Shown here piece by piece: positions 49,379 through 60,660 of a DNA stretch of 64,000 nt (positions within the stretch are counted from its first letter, which is position 1; each line of letters begins with the position of its first letter). A model generated the notes under the pieces. The model had not been told where the DNA came from. It worked only from the letters and a program-made list of their open reading frames with translations, and did no database searches. A program made the position numbers and the translations under genes. Source of the DNA: Eunapius fragilis (Eukaryota; Porifera; Demospongiae; Spongillida; Spongillidae); assembly GCA_963681505.1 (NCBI GenBank), contig OY811975.1:7307490-7371489 (forward strand), in the 5' to 3' direction.

Positions 49379-50857
49379 TTAAGTGATTTTCCAGCAGTGT
49401 GTCATAAAATGACAAAAACTTCAAGGTTGCCAAGAAGTTGCCTGGGTTATCACTATCCAGCTGTTCAACGTGGTCACGCAGTGCGAGGTTCTGTGATGCA
49501 AGAAGCTTAATGACATCAATAATTCTCTTCAGAAATTCTCTCCATCTTTTTTTCTCATCCTGAACCTGTTTTTCGAGGATTTCGTCCACACCACCTTTTA
49601 ACCTCAGAGCTCTCTCCATCTCTTTCCATTCAAGGAACGACTGTGAGATTGACATTCCTCATAATTCTTGAGCTTTTCAGACTTATTCCAAATGGTAAAT
49701 CCATCTGGAGACTCAAGGGCTGACCTCATGTTGGATGGACTATGAGGAAAAAGAAGACAACAGAAACAATATGCTGCACTTTTATGTGGAGAATACAACA
49801 GCCAAGTGCGAGGGACCTGCTGCCCGTTTGGTAGAGATTTGTGAAACCAGTTTTTGGTCATTCCTCTTGCCACAGCCTTAGTACCAGACAGTGTTCTAGG
49901 CAGAGTTGCATCTTCATTTCGAAATGCATCAGGGCCAGTTTTTACCAGGAGTTCCTTTGTAGCATCATCAATGCATGGTCTTGCAGCTGCAGTGAAACTC
50001 ATGAATCCAATATCCCTGAAAGTAATTATGGGATTATTATGGTAAATCAGTTGAGACGGGCCTGGTTTTGGATCTTCTTGCCCTGCCACTACCTCACTCT
50101 CATCACTGGTTTCATCACTATCATTAATATTGTCACTGGTGACTTCACTTTCCATTCTCTTTGCCTCACTTTCCTCATTAGCACTTTTTGAACCAAGATC
50201 ATCGTGCTCTGCTTCTTTGTCAACCTTTAAAAATGCAGCTAATAACTTGCTAGACTTGCGTACTTCTTTAGCTGCCTTTGCTTTTCGCTTTCGGCGCTGC
50301 GCTCCACTCAGTTTTTCTGTGCTGCTCATCTTGCGGAGAGTTTTTTACAACAACTTGTAAACAACTGTGTTAGGGCCTAATTCTCTCAGCTTAAGACTAA
50401 TGGGTTTTTAATCCGCCGGGTAGCGGTTGGCGTGGCGTGGTTAGAAGAAGTGACGTCATGCATACTTGCCACGTGCGTCACGTTCTCCAATATGACGTCA
50501 CTTAGGTTTGCGCTTATAGTAGCCTACAGGCATACTTAGGCTTACATGTAGGTCTACCTGTCATGATCAAGCTTAAGTTAAACTTGTATGGAATCATTGT
50601 TTTCCCTTTGTTTAGTAGGCCTAGCCTTTTTTTATTGGCCTTAGCAGGCGCCCCCCCTTGTCCCGGCGCCCGGGGGCAATTGCCCCCTCCTGCTTCCCCC
50701 CTCCCGCCGCCACTGGGTGCCAAGATTATGCCGGCCAAGTTCTGACCACGATCTAACCCAAGACATGGCAAGATCTCAGCCTCCTGGCAAGATCTAGGCC
50801 TCCTGCCAAGATCTTGCTTTTCTTGGCAAGAATCTTGCCCAAAATACTTTTACTGGG

Positions 50858-51660
50858 ACCAGACCCTGAATACACATCACTGCATGCATGGATTGCTACC
50901 ACTCAACAAGGGTTATGTTTAAAAAGTACAGGCCCTACTATAAGGTTCTCAACGTGACGTCAGAGTATCTTAGAGCGTACAATTAAAAAAAATAATAAAA
51001 CGGTAGCCATACAAATCTTGAAAGAGAACTACGGCAATGCATGGGTTCTCAAGGCAATATGCGTTAACGCTTATGTTTAACAGACTGCCTTGCTAACGGG
51101 TACTATATGTTGCGGCCGATGTCCGAGTTATGTTAGTTGTGCTAATTGGTGCACATCCGCCTCTTGTCGGATGGGTGGGGGGGGGGGGGGGGGGGGGGGC
51201 TGCTATTGGCATGGCACGTTAACACGGTTATATGCGGCTGGAAACTAGGTTTATAATTAGAACATTACGGTACTTGTCTAATAGATAACGAAGAAACACC
51301 TCATTAAAAATGCTTATGTTTCAAAGCTCACAACTTCTCAGAAGAAGCAGTAAATGCAATATTTTAAACTAATATACAACACAACCTTTCATGCTCTTTT
51401 ATTTATAGTCCTCACGCACTTTCCAAATTTCAGGCCTACCGTATGCGCAAGCCGTGTTTATAACCCTATGCGGTACTTATTTCGGTTAGGTGGGGAACGA
51501 GATCGAATAGAACGGGCTACCCAAAGTTGATCTGGAGTTAAGACTAGTCTGTCGGTCAAGCCAAGGCATGTCAGTAACGGAACTGACGAACCAGATCTGG
51601 TCTCGGATTTTCTGTCACCAGAAAAACCTTGAGTGTATCTTATGAATAATCGATGCATGT
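50858..51660. other. Unassigned spacer with a long G-run
   Basis: No gene recognised. A run of about 23 G residues at 51177-51199 stands out. It ends at an intron-acceptor-like tgttgcag (51658-51665), implying a 5' exon of the downstream gene that I could not identify here. Confidence 0.5.
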
Positions 51661-51674
51661 TGCAGGTTACAGGG

Positions 51675-54600
51675 ATGGATTACCACATAAAACAACTGCC
51701 GCTGCACTGCAGAGTTTGTGGAAAGAGGCTAATGAAGAGTGGGCAAAAGAAGTGCACTTATGAGTGCAAAGGATTCACAGATGACCTGTTAACAGCTTTT
51801 GCAATCAACACCTCCACTGACAATGCTCACATCCATCCAGAACGCTTTTGTGAGTGCTGTCACCTGTCAATGAAGAGAATCATCCATGCCAGGGCAGAAA
51901 AAGTGCACCATAAGTGTACACTGACACCATTTGAATGGGAGGAACATAGAAATGAAGGGTTTAAGGTACATATATCTATACATCCCTGCTAGAGTTCACC
52001 ATGTAACATCATATGCAATACACAGGTGTGTGAGCACTTCAAAGTTGTTGCAAAAGGAGGTAACTCCAAAAAGCTCACTGTTGGCAGAGGACGTCAACCA
52101 GGCCTCACACCAAACATGGTAGCTACACACCTTTGGAAAATTGCCCCTCCTCCAGTCTTCTCACGGGAGCCGTACCCTCCATTGTCAGGCCAGAACAATA
52201 CGACTGTCCTCGATGAGTTGAAATGTGTGGTATGTGCAAACGTGCTTTCACAGCCCCTTGAGCTACCATGTGGAAAGCTGGCCTGCACCAGTTGCATTGT
52301 ACAGCGAGTGACAGCCTCAGCCACAGTGTGCCCTTGCTGCTTGCTGGGTGGTGGCTTGGTCCCCACTGAGATCAGACCAGCATCCATCCTTCTGCTAAAG
52401 ATGTTCTGGTTCAGTGTGTAGTGTGCCTGCCATAGGGATGTAAAGGCTGGGTACTATGAAGAACATGAGTGCACACAATCCCTTACTGTTGGTGAGGAAA
52501 GAGAAGCAGCGGGATTGTTGAAGAGGGCCATCTCCACCAGCCCTGATCAAGCCACAGTACAGCTGGCTACAGGAGGGACGGTTAGGCGTATTCAGTGCCA
52601 CTTAAATTGTTATGTTATGTTTGACCACCATACCTTGTAGCCAATGATAGACATGAAGTTAACAAAAGCCCGGCATCCAACTACAGCTGCTTGTTCCAGG
52701 ACTGTCAAAACACGGTGTTCAGAGATGCACACAGCTAGGAGTGTCATCAGTGGAGGGGAACCATCAGCCCTGCTTGAGAGTGAGGTGCTCACATTGAATG
52801 ATGAAGAGAAGAAGTCATTACTGGAGAAGGCAGGGATAACAAACGTCTCTATTGGCCCAGCTGAAGTATTGGCCATTAAAACTGGCCTTACTATTCCCTG
52901 GAATAGATTGAGGCTTCTAAGACGGTAAAGAACTTTATACACATCATAAAAATAAACCTATTGTTTGTTCAGGTGGCTCAAAGCATCAGGTGTTTCTCTA
53001 GCTGGGGAGGAGAGGATGCGCAACATCTTCAGACGAATTGTGGGCGACAACTTGAAAGGAGAGATGGCTCTATTTTCATTTCCATCCACTTCTGGTGGTG
53101 AGGAGATTAGGGGAGCAGCTTTGGTTTACATACCAGATCTGGTTCTAAAGGTTGTTGAACTTTTGGAAGAGAATCAAAGGTTAGGTGCTTAAGACACACA
53201 CCGATATACAATTAATTTGTTTTGAAACCTAATGCAGGAGTGGACGGCTTACCTGGCATGATGGGGTCATCCCCGCCAGTGAGATATGGCTAAAAATTGG
53301 AGGGGACAAAGGAGGCGGATCCTTCAAAATGAACTTTCAATAGTGAATGTTGTAGCGCCTAATTCAGTCCACAACACCTGCGTGTTTTGCTGCTTCGAAG
53401 CGGGAGACACTGTTACCAACCTCCATATAGCCCTTGACCGCTACAAAGATCATGTAGCACATCTGCAAGGGATGGAATGGAGGTATGAACAGTTATCTAA
53501 CATGACAGTATAAAGAATAAAATGAACATTACACAAACAGGCAATACACATTGAAATTGTTCATGTGTGGGGACTACGAGTTCATTACTAGAATGTATGG
53601 GCTATCTGGAGCAAGTGGTATGTGAGAAACTGGGGCCAAAAAAATGCATAACAATATTTCACCTTTGTAATAGGATGCTACCCATGCTTGTATTGCTTGG
53701 TCTTCCATGAGAACATGGTAAAACCTCTCTCAGCCAGAGGACATGCACCACCAAGAACATATGGATCCATATGCACTGACCATCAGCGCTACATTGCATC
53801 ACGAGTGAGCAGGAAACAAGTACAGCACTTTTACAACTGCATCACGGAACATATATTTAACATCCCTATTGAATAGGTAAACATGCATTTCGTATTTTTT
53901 TTGTGCATAACTACACATACATGCATACACACACATACTTGTGCACATACACACCCACAAAACACACGTGCACAAGGTTTGCCCCCCAGGGCTACACATC
54001 ACTTTGGGCATCTTTACAAAGCTTTATGGCTTGCTTGAAGATGAGTGTCATGCCCTTGACCTTGAACTAGCCCTGCTTTCAAGTGAGGAAGCCCACTCCA
54101 GCTTTGACACATATAGCCAAGAGCTGCAAATGCTTCGCTTATTGCAATCGGAGCTAAAGCAAGCCGAGGAGGCATATGCTGTATTGCAGCAAATGACAAC
54201 ATATGTATCCCTGGTGATTGGGGAGAAAGACCCAGTCACCGCTGATTTTTTTGTGCAATGTGAAGAAAAAAGGAAACATCTTGGAAAACTAGTAAGCCAT
54301 ATGCACTAAACATACAAAATGTGTAATACAGGCCATGATTTTGCTAGGAAGCAGAGGTAGCTAAATCTAAAGCTATTGTGGAAAAGGGGTTTTCTAAAAA
54401 AGAAGGTCCCTTTGTTAAGGCGTTGGATGATGCATTACAGTCAGTTGGAGTGCACCGTCAACAGTACTTTGGTGGTGCTTTTGTTGGAAATCATGTACAT
54501 AAGGCTCTAAAGGTACCACAAGTGTTATATGTACAAACACATGAATGAGACATCTCCTACACTTTTTCAGGAATGCAACATTCAGAAGCTGTGCGGGTCT

Positions 54601-55118
54601 CTATGTGAAACAGCCAAGAATAAATTGCATCATCGATCTACACAGGCTGAACATCGTAGTGAGATCCTGGTTAAAGCATTCTCAATGTTTGCAAGAAGCC
54701 ACAACATCTACGACCACAATTTCATTGATGAGACACAAGCTCATGCCTTAGGTTGGTAATGGACCTTCAGGTGTTCATGTGAACTAAGCCAACAATATTG
54801 TTTTTTACAGAGGAGGCTGTGGGAGAGTTCATGACGTTCTTCCGTGAATCCTTCCCCCAGGCAACAGTCCCCATAAAAATGCATGTATTGGAAGACCATG
54901 CTGTTCCATGGGCAAAGTATTTCCATGTTGGATTTGGCCTACTTGGCGAACAAGGGGCTGAGTCCATTCATGCTAAGTTCACACGACTTAGCCTATCATA
55001 CACTGCAATTACTGATAAAGTGCAGCATCTCCTATGTATAGTGAAGGAACACCTAATAAGTATTTCCCCACAAGTTTTAGCTGCTATCCCTCCTCCACAA
55101 AAAAGAATAAAATCATAA
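51675..55118 (+). CDS. RAG1-N-terminus-like (N-RAG-TP-like) multi-exon gene, mildly decayed
   Basis: Exons inferred from GT..AG: 51675-51965, 52026-~52600, ~52640-52924, 52973-53179, 53238-53482, 53541-53617, 53674-53876, 53977-54291, 54348-54512, 54571-54751, 54811-55118. Exon 1 has HCRVCG, then DDLLTAFAINTSTDNAHIHP and ERFCECC, the RAG1 zinc-binding N-terminal pattern. Exon 2 carries a RING finger (LKCVVCANVLSQPLELPCGK, CTSC, VCPCC) followed by a C2H2-like piece (QCVVC, EEHEC). After that the protein leaves RAG1. It has WLKIGGDKGGGSFKMNF, NTCVFCCFEAGDT, YPCLYC, PPGLHITLG and MHVLEDHAVPWAKYF, then GEQGAESIHAKF, looking like a DDE-type nuclease. This matches the published N-RAG-TP idea. Frame changes near 52.40, 52.43 and 53.34 kb and a TAG at the end of exon 7 suggest this copy is decaying. 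Terminal repeats were not found. Confidence 0.75.
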
Positions 55119-56954
55119 TACTTTGTGTACTTACATCTTCAACCAGCAATCCACTGCACCTTCGTCTTCAATCTCCTGAGCTGTAGTACATGCACATCAG
55201 AAAAGCTTCTAGTTTTATCATTTTCCCCACTTGCTCATATGCATGTGAGATCCTCTTGCCTGCTGAAGCGAAAAGCATAACATCACTTCGCACTTCATAA
55301 CCAAATAACCAACAAAATGGCTACTTTTAGACCGTTTGAAAACTGCTTCAGAAAATCCGAGACCGCATGCGTGGAATAAAAAGAAGCAAAACTAGACAAG
55401 ACGTGCACGGCAAACGCTGAAATAAGTCCCTCACTTCCATTCACTAAACCATAGATATTCTACTCTAATATCTATGACTAAACTGACACGTTTTTGTACG
55501 GTAAGGCCACGTGATTTATATGATCACAGGAAGGTCAGAGGTGTTTCTTTAGCAGAGTATGGCTTATAGGTGTTTATTGTACTCAGTGTGCTTAGTGTAT
55601 AGCGCATTCCAAAGGACATCGGTTGTCAGGTTCGTTGCTATGGGACAGCATACCATTTCAAAATTTTTGGGCGAAGGACCTAGTTTCCACGCGTTCAATG
55701 GGAGTAGACAGCCGTGCGTTACAGCATAGAAGTTTATTAACGAAGCGCAATTAAAATGGCGTTATTGAGCAGTTAAATTGTAATTACCAGCTAGTCTCGT
55801 TCCCTTGCCAGGGAACGAGACTATACGACGGTAATTAATTTTTTTGTCATGATTTCTGTATAACATTGCTTTATTGCAACGGAATGAAAACTACAATTCA
55901 AATTCAGACCAATTTTTTGTATTTTCCGAGGTCATTTAGAAATCAATTTGAAATAAAATGCAAGGTGACCGCCGATGTATGGGCGATTTCTCCATATGAA
56001 CTGCACCACTTCTCCATTTAGTTTGAGAACCCCGTAGGTATAAATTTGTGGCCCTCAAAATAGCTTGGCTCGTATCCATCCTGCTCCTTCTGGATATGAT
56101 TTTTTTTTCATTTGATAGCAATTGGTACTATCATTATTTTCATAACGATCTTTTATTACATAATTATGTGGTACCAATAACACACAGTTACCATATAGCC
56201 CATCCGCAACTTTGAGTGTGGGTCAGGATACGACACTAACCTTGTGGTGCATATCCAATTCCTTGTAGGTCTGTCACAGCTGATTTTGTCCTATCCTGAA
56301 ATGGTCCTGGGACCGCCGTTTCAAGCAGTCTATTTTAGTCCGGCGGACTGAAACAGGCTCTGCCTGAAATAGTCCTAAGACCATTTTAGGCCGATTATTT
56401 TGGTACTATTCTGCTCATTTTGTTCCTGTACTGCTGGACAGCCTAAAACAGTCCCTCGACTCTTAGAAGGCCAAAACTGGTTGAGTGGTCTATTAAACAC
56501 ATCTTCATATGCAGGGGAAGTGACTAACTTACTTAGGGAGGCGGAAGGGGAGGGTAAGGGGGATCAATTTGCATCATCTTCCAAGATCACCAATGCCTGT
56601 TTTGCATTATTAATATGAGAGACAACTCAAGCCTGCTGCAGTAATGTCAGTCGTTAATAATTCTGCATCATAAAAGTATCCCACCTCATTCTTGAGCAGA
56701 GCAGACGGTTCCACCTTGATGACAATTAAGTGTTCTCTAACACTTTGTAACTCAACGTGTCTATTTTAACACCGGATCCATGACTGAGAATCAAACTTTT
56801 TTATGTCAAACATTTTAGTCGAAAATATTATGCGCTATTAGAGCCTTTTTAAAAAAGATAAACGATCCATCGCTGAAACATTTGTACCTTTATTGGTGGC
56901 AAAAAATTTATATGCAATATTACCCACGATGTTAAAAATTTAAATACTCTCCGT
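55119..56954. other. Intergenic region with a strong hairpin
   Basis: No coding feature. At 55792-55823 a perfect 13-bp stem, tagtctcgttccc / gggaacgagacta, encloses ttgcca, with an outer taattacc/ggtaatta pair. Around 56290 and 56366 a ctgaaatRgtcctRRgacc motif is directly repeated, in a 200-bp block rich in gtcc and ggac. Confidence 0.6.
55781..55838. other. Hairpin with 13-bp perfect stem
   Basis: Inner stem 55792-55804 / 55811-55823, loop of 6. Outer arms at 55781-55788 and about 55830-55838 also pair. It may be a tiny foldback element or a structured 3' end. It lies between two convergent genes, the plus-strand RAG1-like gene and the minus-strand GPCR. Confidence 0.7.
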
Positions 56955-59900
56955 TTATAAGCAATCAAGTTTAATTAGGATTAATACTTTACTACCAAAG
57001 GCTCGTTTCTTGCATTTGTGCTTGCCTGGAGTCACCTGCAGGATAAATAATTTTGTGATCAAATAATAAAGTTTAATGAACCTGAGTATGAACCTGAGAC
57101 GTTGTTGTAGTTTCGATTTTCTGTCAGCAGGACTACATCTACAGCATTTAAAAAAATTTGTGCACGGTTTGGTCAGAACGTTTGGGAGAACGGACTTTAT
57201 TCTTCTTAGTTATCTTGCCCCACACCTATAGGTGAATAAATTCATTCATTTCCTTGCAAGTGAAAATTCCTGGTGGTTTGATTACCTTTTCATGTCTCAC
57301 AACATACAACAAGAATATAAAACAACCCTATTGGAGAAAAAGAAGCAGCTTAGTAACTTATTGTGCTGAAGAGATTATTAAAAGCTGACTTGCAAGGAGT
57401 TTAAAATTGTGAATAACCATGTAAAAACCGGTGTGTATTGGTTCACAGAAATCAATCCAAATATCCATGTGCATCCAAGTATAGGGAGCAATATGAATGC
57501 AGATTTTATGAGGGATCTAACACAACAAAGAAAATGATTGTAAAAATATTCTTTGCTCAAGCTTTTCTTACACAACAATGGTTCGATTTTTTGCATCCTT
57601 GCCATCAGGCAGTTTTGACTTCCCCTTCCTTACCAACACCACCATCACAATTAGCAGGAATACAATATTGACCTGCCACAAGCATAAAACTGTGAATTAC
57701 AATAAGACATTTGGCAATATTACTTGCCATCATGATTAGCACCACTGGAGTAGCAAAGACCCATATGGTCCCCTTTTCAATGGACAGCCAACAACTAATA
57801 AAGGATTTGTGTGGTACAAAAGTCAAAAGGCATCAGAATATGATGCTAGCATAATTTTAGTAGGCTGGCCTACTGATTTACCTTTCGAAGAATGAAATAA
57901 GAGCACTTGTAGTTATATAAAATGGAATATTACTTTATAACACTAGTTAATGCTAGTAATTATCATCAGTTTATTATAGTTACGGATTTTTATCAGAAGG
58001 TAATGCGATGAACTTCATGCAACATAAAGCAATAATCCATTATTGATCTAGTGCTATTATAATTTCATGAGAGTCAATGCAATGAATATCTTGATAATAG
58101 AGTTTTACCAAGTTCTATTAATAAACAGTGAATAAAAGATATGTACAATTGTAATTCTTATCAAAATTATAACATTGCAGTGTGGGTAGAGTGTAATTGC
58201 AATACAACAATGATTGGTTATCATAGTTAATCACTTACTATGAAATGGCCTTGTTGTCACTTGTGCTTCTCACGACATACCATTCACTTCTTACTGCTAA
58301 TCCAATGAGCACAAACAGAACAGCAGGTACTACAGTGGGTGAGTGGGAGTTATTAATCGATATACAACGTATCGAATGAAATACGCACCCCATCCTAATA
58401 GAATAAAGAACCACAACTTTTTCTTTAGTGCACTGAACACCATCACGAACATGAGGTACAGCATGACACCCTCACACATCATCCAGCAGAATGCTGAAAG
58501 CCACAAGTACTGAAGGAGTGCTGTGACACCCTTGCACACTGCCTGATGTTTAATCACAAAGCATATGAATACAATAAACTATTGGCAAGTACAATAGGTA
58601 CCTCATTATGCTTAGCAGTTTCAACACCAGCAACAAAAACAAGAAAGGCTAGGAACAGTGCAATGGCTAAGTTCAGGTGGATGAAGTTGTGTGACTTTTC
58701 AAAGAGTTTTTTCCTAATCAATACATATTAGCATGGCACATCATATCAGTTGCACACATATACATCCTCACCTGAGGGTCAGGAAAAAGACAATTGTAGC
58801 TAATAGGCATGCCATTGAGATGCCACACCCAAAGTAGGAAATTATTGTCAGGGCTTTACTGTCAGGCTGAATGCAATAGGTATAAATGTATAATCTTGCA
58901 TTACATTACAGGACATACAAAGTTTTCCACAGCCAATAGAACAGCAAAGCTGGTCAGGTGTGTTGAGTAGCACTGGACAAATGAGCCATTGCTCGATGGA
59001 GGCAACATGCCTTCTGATGACCAGGAACTGAGAGAGAATATTTTGTGCATGCTAATGCAATATGAATGGAGAGCTTACGAGTTTGAAAAGTTCCAGAAAG
59101 GGCATTGGTATTTGTTTGTAAGCTGAAAAAAGGTCGTAAATAAGCCTACAGGATCTACAGTATATTCTGTTCCTCTCACATTGCTTGGCTTGTTTATTCT
59201 AAAGTTGATCATCACAGGTCTTGTTTTTAGAACTTTTGATGCAAATCCTCCATCCTCAACACCCACCTGACTTGAAAGGACGAGTGAACCAACTTGCTGC
59301 AAACTGCGCATGCACAGGTGAATGAATGATGTAAAGATAGCATCATGTGCATGTGAGATGGAGGTAAGAAATGTGAGTTAAAGCGGTAATAGAGAGCGCT
59401 GCCCACATACAGAGATCCATTATGGGGCAGGAAATTGTTAATGTTTTTGATGATCATGTTTACTACAGGTACAGATGCAGCTGTAACAGAATATTAATTA
59501 TTTTATTTTATTTCAAGTAATGGTGAGTCTTTGTTACCATTCTTTCCCCTTTCCAATATAAATGCACCAGGAATGAAAATACTGGCATCACTAGAAGAAA
59601 ACGTTGCATTTATAAATAAGACGTCATTATTGCCTGGGAACCAAATGTCAGGTTGATTTGTGGTGATGTTCACTTTCGATGTCTGAAGCACTGCATTATA
59701 CAGAATGTGATCCATATGCTGCATAGAATGAATATTTTACCAATTGATGATCTTGACTGTGTAATAGTACTTGAGGTATTGATTGCTGATGCAAGGTAGA
59801 GACCGTATGACTCACTGGTCTTCAGAAGAAGTGGACCTGCGCTATTGGGTTCTAGCATTTGAAGGATCTCCCACCCAGCTTGATTAGTTTCATTTAGAAT

Positions 59901-60660
59901 GTTGTTTATCACATCCAGGATGATCTAATGAATGAAGATATAAAAAACCATTTTGATAGCACAAAGGAAGACTTACCACAGTATTCTGCACAGACGTGTT
60001 CGTACCTAATTGAAGGTTATTGTTTAAAAGACTTACAACAGTAGAAAGGATTTTGACACTGTCTCTGATGTCCAGTGGTAGTTTGGATTCAGAAGAGTTA
60101 GGCTGTATTTCAATAGACAATTTTTTCACTATATCCAAACCATCAGTTATGTCCAGATTTGGACGGGAAACCTGTTATGATGTTAATATGGATAGCATGA
60201 ATGCGCACAAAATATACACTGCAAATGAGAAAATCATTCATTGCACAAATTACATATACGTTCTTCAAAAGTAATGTTCATGTAATTCAGATCATCCAGC
60301 TTCAGATTCAGATTCCTGATGCTGTTACAATACTCTTTCTTCTATGTACCCATCAATACAGTTTATAATGCACATTGCATGTTTTTTACCTGCTCTGATA
60401 AATACATAAATATGTAGCTTTCACATTGGGTTACGTCTGTAGGACTCCATTCACCATTGCTAGAACAGACCCGATAAGCATTTCCTGTTCACATGTATCA
60501 GATTAAATATAGACACAACATAATCGAACCATTGTCACCTCTACCCTACCTGATACGTAGTTAATTCCTCCTTGAGGACATGGTTGGACATATGTTGTAT
60601 TGAGGGCAGTGCTGGGCCACTGAAGGTTCCATGCGGTGTCATTGACAGGGTTGCACCCAC
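56955..60660 (-). CDS. Adhesion G-protein-coupled receptor (class B2), 17-exon model, 5' end missing
   Basis: Minus-strand exons: 60550-60660, 60390-60484, 59977-60171, 59741-59924, 59537-59718, 59411-59480, 59079-59303, 58919-59027, 58772-58866, 58602-58713, 58389-58542, 58239-58329, 57724-57795, 57572-57672, 57390-57516, 57286-57327 and a putative last exon 56955-57035. The first two give an HRM-like hormone-receptor domain (LQWPSTALNTTYVQPCPQGG, YRVCSSNGEWSP). A GAIN-type region follows, then the GPS (CPFWNFSNSS, STHLTSFAVLL; cleavage expected at HL/T). Seven membrane segments follow: ALTIISYFGCGISMACLLA, FIHLNLAIALFLAFLVFVAG, YLWLSAFCWMMCEGVMLYLM, VPAVLFVLIGLAV, IWVFATPVVLIMMAS, SAFILLPILGCTWIFGLISV and FTWLFTILNSLQ, then FIFLLYVVRHEK. 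All splice phases tried are compatible. The cytoplasmic tail is very short. The signal peptide and first exon were not found. Frames upstream to 61149 are uncertain. This is the only clear host gene. Confidence 0.85.

Larger units (their letters stand above)
44481..50329 (-). pseudogene. hAT transposase (ZMYM1-like), interrupted by two insertions
   Basis: Starts MSSTEKLSGAQRRKRKAKAA at 50329. A lysine-rich and acidic N-terminus is followed by a TTF-type zinc finger (LYSPHKSAAYCFCCLLF, then FTIWNKSEKLKNYEE and H-S-R-S). Catalytic-domain landmarks are IGILYDSTPDVSHTEQ, with the first acidic residue, and AQMYDNAAVTSG near 48.5 kb. DTRWSAREAAVRAI follows near 45.4 kb. The dimerisation region is TMPVSVASCERSFSKLK near 44.6 kb. 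This order matches the hAT families related to vertebrate ZMYM1. The reading frame is broken by the BEL and MITE insertions and by a frame change near 45.0 kb, so it is not functional. Confidence 0.88.
44025..50715 (-). mobile_element. hAT-superfamily transposon with TTF/ZMYM-type zinc finger
   Basis: Flanked by an exact 8-bp duplication GGTGCCAA (44017-44024, 50716-50723). Inverted ends start CAGTGGCGGCG, followed by C/G-rich runs (44081-44098). The minus strand encodes a hAT transposase from 50329 to 44481. Two later insertions interrupt it: a BEL/Pao retroelement (45586-48454) and a TTAA MITE (48898-49378). An 8-bp duplication plus CAGTG ends are classic for hAT. Confidence 0.92.
43958..50857. 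mobile_element. Small non-autonomous EnSpm relative, split by a hAT transposon
   Basis: The left end (CCCAGCAAAAAGTTCTGATC) and right end (reverse complement CCCAGTAAAAGTATTTTGGG) resemble those of the EnSpm at 27737-35291. The right part shares ccggcataatcttggca with that element. Without the hAT insertion only about 200 bp remain, so this is a MITE-sized derivative. The duplication is ambiguous (ACC on both sides if the element starts at 43959). Confidence 0.75.

Noticed and set aside
49841-50360. Plus-strand frames over the hAT N-terminal exon
   Set aside because: Antisense shadows of a well-supported hAT coding region.
51675-55118. True RAG1 or Transib transposase
   Set aside because: The N-terminal fingers match RAG1, but the catalytic part lacks recognisable RAG1/Transib core motifs. 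An N-RAG-TP-like protein fits better.
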